Of a stretch of 64,000 bases of DNA, positions 48,201-61,800 are shown piece by piece (position 1 is the stretch's first letter; each line of letters begins with the position of its first letter). Position numbers and translations under genes: made by a program. A model generated the notes under the pieces. It ran no database searches. It was not told where the DNA came from and was given only the letters and a program-made list of their open reading frames with translations. This DNA is from Cranoglanis bouderius (lineage: Eukaryota > Chordata > Actinopteri > Siluriformes > Cranoglanididae): contig CM042555.1 of assembly GCA_023630585.1 (NCBI GenBank), positions 6,054,501 to 6,118,500 of the forward strand, read 5' to 3'.

Positions 48201-51200
48201 AGGCGCTCCTGCTGATATCGTAGTAAATCTCTGCGCCATATTTCTTGGCCCCCTAGGAAGCAGCCTCTAGTCACTAGAGAAGGACGCACGTACTTATGGA
48301 CATGTGATTTCAGGTTCCTCGTTTGTTATGCTGTGTCGCAGAGGTGAGACTGAAAAGCAAAGGGCCATTCTTCCGATGCTTGCAGGTCCACTGAAATAGA
48401 GTCCAGCTAATCCCTCTCACAGCTCCGTGTAGTTCGGTCACTATGTTGTGCTTAGAGTACATTTATTAATGGAGAACATATGCTTTCTATATTTGAACAG
48501 GCCTGCATGCGACACAATACAGGGAATTTCAGGCTGTTTTGGTAGGAAGGACAGAAAGCCTGTTAGCTGTATCCACACAGATCCATTAAACAGGCCATTA
48601 AACCTTAAAAGAAAAAAAAATCCACATGAAACAACTTTCGTATTAATCTTTATAATTAACATGCAATATTTAAGCTGATCTTCTTACTAAATCAGTGCAC
48701 ATAGTGATTATTGTACAAACCTAAATATTTGTAAATGCCTATGAATGCTCGTGTAGCTCAACTAGTTAGGTAATTGCAGACTGTGTCAAAAGTGTCTAAA
48801 ATGATAAACGTTATCATGTATTCGACTTGCCCGGGACTTTTTATAGTCTACAAAAAAACATTCGCCATGTCTGAAACCTAACCGTGGTCAAGCCAGACGA
48901 GATGGAAACCTTAGTGTGAGTATATATAGGGTTTTACGGTAACCAGCAGACACTTGAGGGGGAAAAAGCTACTGCTCGTCTTAGTTACTAAGTTTACTTA
49001 CACTCTTACTTGTTAATTTTTTTTTTTTTTTTTTTACATAACATCTCTTTCCCATCACAGAATGTCCGTTTTGCAGAGGCGTATTAAAAAAACAAAACAA
49101 AACAAATTCCCCAAGCGACCGGTGTTTACCGTATACACTCGCAGATAAGTTTCTACCTCGGCTGACTTTGAAAGCATAGCTTTAATTTCTCCGTATGTGT
49201 TAAAATATCTGGTCTTTGAAAAGGAACAGCAAAAAAAGTGTCTATAAAAAAAAGTGTTCTACATAACGTAACTGAAAAGACGGATTTCGGTTTCTATGCC
49301 CGATTAGCAAACAAGCCACGACTGTGATTTCCGGGTTCAGATTCTAAAGCACCGCCCGCCCACTTTGTCTCGTCTGATTGGTTAATGTTGGCATCATTTG
49401 CATGGCCTACCCGGCATGCAGTGCGTTAAGAATATATCGCAGGTATTAAATAGTAAAACATTATTATTATTTTTTTGCATTTAACATAACAATTATATTA
49501 GTACTAACATGTAGCGTAAAATTAAATTATATAATATTAATTTGTGTAATTGCTTAGTATGTTTACCGTTACTGTGTAACAGGTCTGTTTGATCGGGGTT
49601 GTGGACTCAACGGTTGGGAAAATTAGAGCTCATGTTTCTCTTCATATCGTATAAATCTTTCGCCTTTTACTAAAGATTTCCGTGGGGAGGAACACTATGA
49701 GTATAAACTAATTTTTTGTTGCCCCACTATATGTGGGGTTCATTTCTTGGTTATAAAAGAGAAGTTATATGAACTTTACGGAAGATTTGAAGTGTGTGGT
49801 ATTTACATTAACTACACGGGAGTGTCTTGAAACCGTAGATCTTGGGTTATGAGAGAGTGAAATATATGATTGCAAGAGCGAGGAAACTGACTGGATATAT
49901 AAAAACCCCAGAACAACTAAAGTTAGCGCTAGTTAATATGCGATGGTTACTAATTCACCTAAATGACCTTTGACATAACAAATGTAACAATTTGCAAGAA
50001 ATTGTGTGTATGTCTGAAAGGGTTAAAGAACTTAGTGCAAAACTCTGCCATTTGATTCACAGCGCATTAAAACTGGGATAACAGCATTAAATAAATATTA
50101 CAGTTGTACAGTTACATTTCATCCTTACCTCCTCTTGCTGTCACATAACATTACTGCATGTGCTGTAATGTTATTTTGTGTATTATAGCATAGGATCATA
50201 TATATATATATATATTTTTTTTAAATTAACCAAAAATGCATACTCAATACAGATACACAATTCAACAGCATTCAAAATGTCTTAAAGAAATCATACATAA
50301 ATCAGAATATCCAACCATGTACCTTAATCCAAAAACCCTCATACCTTCACAACCTAAAACCCAACAAAAAAACAACAACAAAAAAAAGAGAACAAAGGCT
50401 GAATTTTCACAAAGGACACTTTTTTTTTCTCTTCAGTGATGAAATCCCAACTATTTGAAATGCAAAAACATATCATAACCAATACCAGCCCAAGAGAAAC
50501 AACAAAACAAAACAAAAACAACAAAACAAAACATTATTTTAAATTAGGAACAACCCCCCCCCAAGGATCGGGCCAAAAGTCAACACACATCAAATGACAC
50601 AGAATGCTATAAAATTGCCAACATACGTGCATCCGCTAGAGGGCTACTGAACAGTGAACTCTGAGTTAATGGTATCCCAAAAATCCCTGCTGTAATATGC
50701 AAATTTGGCCGCCTCTCATTGGACGTCGCGACGCATCAACACGCAGGCTGAGTAAAAGTACAGATGTTGTGAATTTATGTGAGCTGAAACAGTCCGTACA
50801 TATATTCATAATCAGATTAAAAACAATCTTCAACAATGAACTACTTAAAGTTAATATGATAAGGTACTTTATAGTATTACAGTACAGCATGTCACGGCTA
50901 CCGTCACTGTGTAACACGTCTCTCTGATTGGGGTTGTGGACTAAAAGCCATAGGAAGTTAATCCACTCATGGTTCTTTTCAAATCGTATAAATCTTTCGC
51001 CTTTTACTAAAGATTTCCGTGGTGAGGACTATTATGAGTATAAATGAATTTTTTTGTCGCTCTACCTAACGGTGGAGCTTATTTTTCTGGTCGAAAATAA
51101 GAAAAATAACATGTATATTTGATTTTATATTTTGTGAATGTTATTCCAAGCTGCTTTGTTCTTATAATGTTTTCCAATGATTTTCAACAGTTATACGTTG

Positions 51201-51444
51201 TTTTAAAAAAACAGAACGCGGTCAAAAACCATTAAGATAAAGTTGATCAATTTGACGGTGTTCTTTAATGAAACCAACCTTATATATATAAAGAAAAACA
51301 AAAAGTATAAAATTACCCATCTGACGATTTCCCAGACACCTCTGCGTAGTATGCAAATGAGCGCGTCCCTCATTGGACGGTCGCGACGCCTCAGTACACA
51401 GCCAAATACAAAATGTGTAAACCTGTACGAGCTGAATCAGTAAA

Positions 51445-51513
<69 letters not shown>

Positions 51514-52534
51514 CCAGAAGGATAATAAAATAATTTTCAAAAGCTTGGCATTAATGTAATAAGAATAATATATATTTTTACTGTGATAGTAGAGTATGAG
51601 ATGGTGCAGTATGTAAGCCTACCGTCACTGTGTAACACGTCTCTCTGATCGGGGTTGTGGACTGAAGGCTGTATAAACTCAAACCACTCATGGTTCTCTT
51701 CAAATCGTGTAAATCTTTCGCCTTTTACTAAAAGTCCTCCGTGGGGAGGACCATCATGAGTACAAATTAATTTTTTGTTGCTCCATCTAATGGTGGAGCT
51801 CATTCTCCTGATCAAAAATAAGAAAAATAACATGATACGTATGTGATTTTATATTTTGTCAATATGCTACTCTAAATTGTTCTGTTCTTATAATGTTTTC
51901 CAACCATTTTGAACAGTTAGATGTTGTTTTAAAAAAAAAAAAAAAACAGAACGCGGTGGAAAACCATTAAGATAAAGTTGATCAATTTGACGGTGTTCTT
52001 TAATGAAACCAAGCATGGTTCCATCTTCTTGACAGAAAAAAAAACCTAATTCCAAGCATAAACAAACTATATAAAAAAGATCTTGTGTTTTCTAACATGT
52101 AAAGATGAAAAGTAAATTTAAATTAATCAAGCTTTAGCGATACTAATTAAATAACGCAGAGGAAGCATGGGCAAGGTCTTGCCATCATCTTCGAGACTGT
52201 TTTGGACAATTTGGTTTGTTCGGTTGAAACGCTATTAGATTCATACTAGGTTGAAAAAAAAAATCACTGATAGATCAATCACTATGATGAATGCATCGTT
52301 TAACTATTACATGTGCTTCTATCTCACCAAAAAGTCCATATTGTAAGTATTCTTTACCGAAACCTGTATTAGTTACTTTTATTATCATATAACACTATAG
52401 TTTCCTTCACCTACTTCCTGTATTACAGCGTCATAAAGCACAATTCACTACCGAAGTCCCTTAGAGTAAAAAAAAACAAACAAAAGAATCCAACCAACCA
52501 ACCAAAAAAAAAAGAAAAAATAAAAAATAAAAAA

Positions 52535-52632
<98 letters not shown>

Positions 52633-52795
52633 AAAAAAAAATATAAAATTGCGCATCCGACGAATTCCCTGACACCCCCGCGTAGTATGCAAATGAGCGC
52701 GTCCCTCATTGGACGGTCGCGACGCCTCAGTACACAGCCAAATACAAAATGTGTAAACCTTTACGAGCTGAATCAGTAAATGCATATATATATAT

Positions 52796-52827
<32 letters not shown>

Positions 52828-55800
52828 ATATATAATATATATATAACCAGAAGGCTAATAAAATAATTTTCAAAAGCTTGGCATTAATATAATAAGAATA
52901 ATATATATTTTTACTGTGATAGTAGAGTATGAGATGGTGCCGTATGTAAGCCTACCGTCACTGTGTAACACGTCTCTCTGATTGGGGTTGTGGACTAAAA
53001 GCTATAGGAAGTTAATCCACTCATGGTTCTCTCCAAATCGTATAAATCTTTCGCCTTTTACTAAAGATTTCCGTGGGGAGGACCATCTTGAGTATAAACT
53101 AATTTTTTTATGGCTCCAGCTAATGGTGGAGCTCATTATTCTCGTGAAAAATAAGAAAAATATTGTATATATTATTGTGGCTGTGTTGTCCATCTTTTTC
53201 TTCTTTCTTTTTTTCTTTTTTTCTTATAATTTAAAAAAAAATAAAAAATTATAGTTGGCCATTAAGCACTTTTACTATTTCTGAAGTATGCTTTGCTTCA
53301 GTAATGGATGGCCCACTAGTGCTCAAGCTATGTTGATCCCTTGTCCAGGGAGACTTTTTGCTTATACGGTGTCTGTCATTTGGCCTTTTATGAAGAACTT
53401 AATTTTAAAAAGCTTGACACATGTCCCATTAGCGATAATCCATGCACACAAGTGAACCTTTGTACATCTTTCCTCTTCATCATCCTTGTCCCCCTCAGTA
53501 TCTGCCTTCACCAAGAAACCAAAAAGTCAGACTGCTGAGGTTGGGGCCACGGTGGTATTCGAAGCACAGATTGAGAAGGAAGACGCTAAAGTAAGATGGC
53601 AACGGGATACCAAAGACATCACAGGAAGTGATAAATACACAATATCAGCAGAAGGCAACAAGCACTCACTCACCATAAGCAATGCTGCGCCCGAAGATGC
53701 AGCAGGATATGCAGTTATATCCGGAGGCTCAAAAGTCAAATTTGAGCTTAAGATCAATGAAGCAGAGGGTGGGTCAGAAGGTTTTTAGTACTTGTGCTCA
53801 CGTTTGTATCCTGACCACACTTCAGTCCTCTTTGCACCATTATGTCACTTTTTGTTTGTGCCAGCTCTTGACTTTCACACAGCACCTTTGTCACATCCCT
53901 ATTCACTGCCACTTTGTGTGATTCCACTTATCTGTCATGAGTATCACCCTTTTCAATTAGCACTACATCGTGTTGTCATTATGTTAATATTTGATCACTT
54001 CCAGCACGATTCTGACCCGATTTCAGACACAACAACTCTTTGACCAGAACTTTTTTTCCAGGCAGAGCCTTCCTGCCCTTCCCGTAGCTGAGCTATTAAT
54101 AACAGGCCTTGTCCACAGCAGCTCAGTCCAAACCTTGATGACCTTTGGCTCTGGACATTGCTTCCCTGAGAGACTCTTGACAGCAAGAAGCAAGAGCATT
54201 CATGGAAAAACTGATAGTCACAGAGTGCAAAACACAGAAGAGATATTTGGGGAATAAACACTTAGAAGCCTGGCTTTATTTAACAGTTATATCAAGTCTA
54301 GCTATCAGTCTATTTGAAGCTATGCCAAGGGTATTGTAGATAGTCAGAACTTATGAGAAGGTCTCTGTGTTCTGGGTTTGTATTAAAAGCAATCAAGGCC
54401 ACTTACTACAGTAAATCAATGAAAACTAGTGAAGCAGTGATTTATTTATTATTATCATTTTTTTTTTTTTTTTTACTTCTGTGTACTTTCATTTCTTCAC
54501 TTACCTACTTTAGTCCAAGACACTTCAGATTAGCCATGACTGACTGAGTTCAGAGCATGCTATGATATTCTTTATAATGTTCTCCAGCACCAGCAAAGGC
54601 AGCAGAGACTAAAGCTCTAGCAGCAGTAAAGACTCCACCTGAAGCAGTGTCCCCTGCTGATGCTCCATTAGATCCCCCAGCAGCCCCTGCTCCCTCTGAA
54701 CCTCCTACCCAAGCTTCAGAGACAAACGATCATGCCCCAGACCCTCATGATGGAGCTCATGATGGTAAATCAAGTTTAATTTCTAATAAACTAACAAAGT
54801 AGTACTCCCTTATTGTTTCTATCTATGCATCTTCTAATACTACTAATTCTAATACGGTTTTCTCACATCTTTTTCTCTTTCAGAAAACCAGCAGCCCGAC
54901 ACAAGGCAGGACCTCACCGGACTTTTTTCAGAAAAACCTCAGAGTGGGGAGGTGACTGTGGGTGAGCAATGGCCACTTTCATCAAAAGAATAACCATGTT
55001 TTAGACTGCATGTGCAAATACCGTATACTGTATATAGTGTGCATTTCGTTGCTCTGTGTCACACCTCACAAGATCATATACTTTCACAGGCATTTTTAAA
55101 TGTATCTTTACAGTGGATTTTTCCTGATGAACAAGAGAACCACAGGCCTAAAAGCACCCAAAAGAAAAGGGTTCACCCCATTTTCAGGAGATTGAATCTC
55201 AGACATCCCATGGCTGGGAATCCAAGAGAGAAAATTTGACTTTCTGGGTGGGAGGGCCTACTCTCTCATTGTGAATCAAAGCTACACTAGCCAATGGTGG
55301 GAGTCTGTGAGCTCATGTATGCAGAAGAGTGCAGAGAGTGCATAGCTCCCCTGTGACTTAGCATGACCAGCAATTTGAAAAGATTTGGTAGTTGGCGTCA
55401 CATGTCTTAGAGGAAGTATTCCTTCCTTGGTTGGTAGCTGTTGTGTCATAGGGGACAGCTAGCTTGTTGAGAATTGGCAAAATGACCAAATATATGAAGG
55501 ATGTGAAGGACATGAAGCCCTAGGGATTGAACCATCATGACTGTTAGCTATTTCCAAGTCATGAGAATCATATTGAGGAGGGTGTAGTAAAAACCGTGTG
55601 GGCTGGGATTCAAAAATACCTCTATCCATCCATCCATCTATCCATCCATCCATCCATCCATCCATCCATCTACCCACAGGAGAGAACATCACCTTTGTGG
55701 CAAAAGTGTGTGGTGAATCCCTGCTGAAGAAGCCCACAGTCAGATGGTTCAAAGGAAAATGGATGGACTTGGCCAGCAAGTCAGGAAAACACCTGCAGCT

Positions 55801-58800
55801 GAAAGAGCACTATGACCGCAACAACAAGGTGTGCAATGACCTTTTGCAATGTTTTGCAAAATTACCCAATGTTTTGCTAAAGGTTGGCAGCAAACGATTA
55901 TTAAAATTATCGAATTTTGAAATCATAAAGGCAGATGCAAACCTTTGAACTAATTTTGGTGTATATCTTAACTATTTGAGCTATCATCAGCTACAACACA
56001 AAAACACATTTTTATGTCTTCTTCATTTTGTGCTGAGGGTGTGCAAACTTTTGCACTTGACTGTAAATATAGGTATCTTGCAGAAACGGCAGTATTGTGA
56101 CTCACGTAGGTGCTGATAGTGTTATTGATCAATATGTGGTTACAAAAAATTAAACTCTAAATAATTTTTCAGCTAGTTAAGATGTTCTGATTATTGTACA
56201 CATAAAAAGGGCTGTGTAATGGATTATCTAACTGAACTGTAAACTGTCCCACTGTCATTTCACAGGTGTATACCTTTGAGATGCACGTCATTGCAGCCAA
56301 AGCTAATTTTGCCGGAGGATATCGATGTGAAGTGTCATCCAGAGACAAGTTTGACAGCTGTAATTTTGAGTTGACTGTGCATGGTGAGTATCAACACAGC
56401 AGTGTTCTTGTAGAGAAATAAATCTGCAGTACAAACGTCCATTTTGGGGATTTGGGGGCCTGTCTGGTAGAAATATGTTACTGCAAGCAAGTCAAGGATG
56501 AACATTTTGTAACACTGGCTTTGCTGTGCATAACTGATAGGTTGTGAGAGGCATATCAATACACTTCCAAGAAAAATTAACATATTCAAGACTTGGTGAA
56601 TGAAATGAAATGAATGAAGTGAACAAAATGCCTTCTGAGAATGCCGATATTGTTGTCTCCTCAGTATTACAGAAGTGCAATGTCAAGAACCTGATAATAA
56701 CTTAAATCTAGTGTGGCAAGTCAATCTGACAGCTGGGAGTGTTGTTAGATATCTGAAAATTAGCTAGGAGAAGATGGTGTTGCTATAAGTAAAGCAAATA
56801 ATCATCCACAAAACATTTTGTACCGCAGTGTAAAGTCTGTAACTAAAGTTAGCTGATTGGTATCTCTTTAATTTCCTTACAGAGGTTCAAACAGTGGAGG
56901 GGTTTGATATTCGTGCTGCATTCAGACGCACGTGAGTGGTCCTTTTTTCTAAACTTGGCTTTGTGAGTTGATAGGTAATTGCCGTTAAATAATTAGTGCT
57001 ATTTGGGTTTATGCAAAGTATGATATCAAAGAGGAAAGACATGTTTAATCATCTCATTACTTGAACATACTAATCACTCAGGAGCATAACTTCAGGCTGT
57101 AAGAAGAGGATGTCAGCAACGGGCAGGTAGCTAATGGGGTTTGTTGCAATGGCAGAGGGCATATTCATGCATTAAAGCTCATGGGAAAATGAGCTTGATT
57201 TCACACCAAAAAGTAGGGTGTTTTGGTTTTTAATATTCATTTTCTTTTGACTTTCCTTTCTTGTCTTCACTTTTATCTCTCTGTCTGAGAACATTTAAAG
57301 AGAGTTGACTCATATAACTGATGTATGTTCCTTTGTGAGTCACTCTCTCAGAATGCCTTGAATTTCCTCCCTCTCTCTTTCTCTTTCACATTCTCTGTCT
57401 GTCTCACTTTTCATCTTTAGTCCTCGTGAGGACAGACATCCAGCCCTCCTTTTTGGCATAAAATTAGCTTTAGTTGGTTAAATGAATATGGTTTCCCTGT
57501 CCACCGATGCTTCACAAGTGCAGTTCCAGTGATTGAGAGACTGATTTGTATAAAATAGTGCATGTCCTGTGGGACAGATCAACATAAAATTGCAAAGATG
57601 CCAAATGCTTGTAATATAATGCTTCTAAGCTTTGTTAATGCTAGCTGATAATTTACACTTCCCACTTCCTGTGGAAGGATCTCTTCACTGTGACTGATAT
57701 GTTGTGAAAATCAGTGGTGTCAGTTGCACAAATGAATTCTCCTTAGCATGTTAATCCCCCCCCCCCCCCGTCTTGCAATGTGATCTTTAAGACGTACAGA
57801 CTCTGCAGTGTGTAGTGAAGTGGTCATCAGCCCTCTTATTGCTCTTACACATGGGTTATCCTCAAAATGAAAACTCAGAGCAGAAATTAGTGCTACCTGC
57901 CCTGTTATAACAGCCATAACCAGGCTTTTGATAAAGTCGAGAGGTGTCTGATCAGCTTCTGGGTTTGAAGTAACTTTGCTTCTACATCAAGGTCTGAGCT
58001 TTCAACTTTGATGTCCATAATTTAAGAGCTTTTTCAAAGCAAGAAATGGATTTGCTCTGTGCTAGAGTGCAAGGTTTCATAATGAAGCCAACATGAATGA
58101 TCACTTTCAATGTTCACAAGGACAGACTAATTACTTGGTTCACTGGTTTCAGTATAATATGTGTATCCATATTATTTTTAAGTATGTTTCACATCTGCTA
58201 CACTCCTAAATTCCAATTTTTTTAATTTTTAAAAATTTTTTTTATGATCAATGTATCTACACAGAATTCTACACTAAAAGTGATAAAACTGTTGTGGTAA
58301 TGGAAATTATAGTGTGTTTCTGCTCACTGTGTTTTTGTGGCTGGTTTCCTGTTGCAGTAGCTTAGACACAGGCGATGCAGGAGAGCTGGACTTCAGCGGT
58401 TTACTCAAAAAGAGGTGAGTCTCCAAATATCGAGTGAACACAGCTAAGTGTTTGAATTGCCCCATGGATCATGTCAAAATGCAAAAACCATTCAAGTATA
58501 CTACAAAGATTTTACTTACAGAGAAGTGCAGTAAAAGACACATAAACTGTTAGATTAATTTTTAAATGTACTACGAATAATACTATTTATGAGTATACTA
58601 AATATTCAGGCATATTTATATTTGGTCCACATTCAATTATTTATTTAGTTTTTATGTAAACAGATTTTAATCCAGTATGCAATGTGATTAGCATGCATTT
58701 TATTTTGACAAAAATGTCAATTCTATTTGGAAAAGAGATATCAACCTCATTTACGGCACTTTGCAACTTTGCAATGTAAAAATAAACGAAGATTTGATTT

Positions 58801-61800
58801 GACTAATGAAAGCAACCGGTCAACAAATAACAGAACACAAGGTCTGTGGTCACTTGTGTGATTGGGATTTTGAAAATGACTCAAAGCATTCCTTAAATGA
58901 GCATTAAGTCTACATAAAGTCATAAATGTTGGGTGTACTTTCATTATACTACGATATAAGTATCTATACCACAGCGCTGTTGAATTCTGATTGGTCAGAA
59001 GGATTTGGTTAATTTTCTAAGATGGCAAATCTGGCTGCAAGACAAATCACAGGTGTATATTAATGTGCTTGTTCTGACGGGTTATCGTTTCTATAGTAAC
59101 AACTTACACAGGGACTTGTATGGTGGTAGAGGTAAAGCAGAAAATTCTTTACAACAGAAAGCACTGTAGTTTCTTATTATTAACATCAGGATAGAGATTC
59201 CTGTTTCTTGGACATTCACGAATGTAAACAGGTGGTAACAGTAACTCTGCATCACACCATCTGGGCTTTGATTATTTTTATATGATAGCACAACATGTCG
59301 TGTTTTGTTTCCTCACATAACAGCACGCCTTATTGTTTTATTCCTAAATCATCATACTTTACATATGTTTTAAAGTATGTTATATTTTAAGGGACACTGA
59401 TAGTTTCTTTTTTATGCATGAATATGGTCATCTTTCATACTTACTGTCTTATACACTGCAAAAATGTCATCTTAGCAAGTGAAAATATCTTGAATATAGT
59501 CAAATTCATCTAGTATTTCTTATTATAAGATTACAATAAACCAAATATAAGATCATTAAACCTATTTCTAGACATTATTACTCATTTCAGGCTTGTAGTT
59601 TTCTTATCCTATTGGCAGATAATTTTGCTTCGTTCTAGAAATAAATGCCTAAAATCAGATCAGCAAAATTATCTGCCAACAAGACAAGACTATTTCAAAC
59701 TTGAAATGAGTACAAATGGCTTGAAAGAAGTTTAATAATGTTATCTTTGGTTTATTGTGATCTTATAATAAGAAATACCATATACATTTGACTATATTAA
59801 AGATATTTCTATGTGCTAAGTTGTAATTTTTCACAGCATAATCTTTTCTATCACCATGCTATTGCTTGATAAGTCATGGTTAAATTGAATGATCTCAGTT
59901 TAAATAATGAATGAATGCATGTGGATTGACTATATGTGTTGCAGTAATTGATATTTCTGTACACATATTTGGGCTGCAATTTACAAACAGAGGTCATTTC
60001 TTTTGATGTTTGTACTCTTTTCTCTCCTCTTGTGTGTGATCATCGAATGTAGAGAGTAAGTGACTGAATGGACGCACATCTGTTTTGCCATCCGCATGAC
60101 AAATGCTGATGTTAGCATCACGCTGGCATAGTTTATTCTATGCTGCGACTTTCCTTGCTACTAGCCTAACCATTCACAATTCTCAGTCCAGTCTAGTTCA
60201 GTGATTATGGCACAAATTACAAACACAGTTGAATTAAACAAGAATCACTTTACAGTCACTTTTCATCAATACGTTGTTCATTTCTGGATCACATATCATT
60301 ACTGGCATGGATAGATTTCTTTAAATCACACACATACAAATGCACTTAAACTGACAAGTTCAATGTGCACGTAGAAATGTATGGATTGCTCGGCCCAGTT
60401 TATTTCCACAAAGTACAATAACACATAACACACAGGCTAATATTTTCATGGCTACATTATTTTCTGAAAATATCTACTGCCTTATCCTGAAATGTAGAAT
60501 TTAATATAGTAACATCTGACCAGTGGTTTTTACTGATACTGATTTCACCACAAACATTTCCCAAACTTTATTTTCAACACATTATTATTAGATTTTTAAT
60601 CAGATTAAATGTGCTGTAGATGTGCTACGCATTATTGGCGGGCTGTTGAATTGTATGCACTAACCTGCTCTGGTTTGTCTTGTCATGTCTTGGGTTCTGC
60701 TTCTGACTAAGTGCAGCAGTTTCTTAAAAAGTGGCCAACGGTAAGAACTGAATTATCCCTGTACATGTTTAATATGCGTTTTTTTCCCTCCTCCTGCGTT
60801 CCGCTATCTGCTTCTGGATATGGTTCTAACAGTAGTGCTGAAAGCAGTGGCCATATCTGCAGCTTTGAGCTAAAACATTCTTCAGTTTTAAATTAAATAG
60901 AAGAATTCAAAATTCGTAACTGCAAACGTGTTGAATCTCAGCTGTCTAAATGAGCCGTCAATAACAGACTGTTCCCTCTTGCTGTCTGACCGCAGCATGA
61001 TCCATGTGAGCAACGAACCCGATGTGGATGTGTGGGAAATCCTGAGCAAGGCTCCGCCCTCCGAGTACGAGAAGATCGCCTTCCAGTACGGCATTACGGA
61101 TCTAAGGGGCATGCTCAAGAGATTGAAGAAGATGAAAAAGGAAGAGAAGAAGAGTGCAGGTTTGTGTAGAACTTGACCTTGTCTAGAAAGATTTTTTTTT
61201 CTGAAACAGGAAACTGGAAATCAGGCCACTACCTTAACATTAGCGTCAATACTTTATATAAAGAAGCCGTTTGTAAGTTGAAAGCCTTCTGCTGTCTGTG
61301 AAGCAAACTGGAGTTGCACAAAAAACACTGTTAAGCCCTATACCCTAACTGAACACCCTGATTATGTTTAAATTGTGTAAACCTCTTGAGTTGCCTTTTA
61401 AGGAAAAGGGGCAGGGCTGAGCAAGCACCTCACTACCGGCTGGAGGTGGTGCTAATTTCTGGGCCAGAAAAAACAAATCAAAACAGTAGACTAAAATGAA
61501 AACAATGTATAGCAATGCTGGACATTCCAATATGCATTAGAAAATATATAATTATTGCATTTAAACATTACAAATTGCACCTTTAATAGTATAATATTTT
61601 AAATGTCTCATTGTAGTGTCCAAACATTTCTCAACATACAGTCATACAGTAATTACACTGATAGAAAAAAAAAGGGTTAATCAAAGGTTCTTTTGATAGG
61701 TAGCTAATGGTGCTAGCTTTCTAAAGATATTCTACTTGGAATATTTGCAAAAAGGGAAACTCCCTGTAGTAGGGTTCTATATAGAACATTTAGAGGTTTC

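Larger units (their letters stand above)
48791..52550. repeat. segment Q, copy 3 (mybpc3 intron 1)
   Basis: Same leader and first U5 gene as the other copies, but only one 330-bp unit. An additional U5-bearing unit is inserted (50950-51290 flanks repeated at 51690-52010). It continues past the CCAACCAACCAA tract and TA run into a fourth U5 unit instead of into cars1 exons. Confidence 0.88.

Noticed and set aside
48068..48289. 73-codon minus frame in segment R (also 29075-29344)
   Set aside because: No domain, and the two copies differ in length through frame changes; intron sequence of mybpc3.
55598..55948. 116-codon plus frame as one exon
   Set aside because: Only 55680-55828 is the exon; the left part is the CATC repeat and the right part is intron beyond a GT donor.
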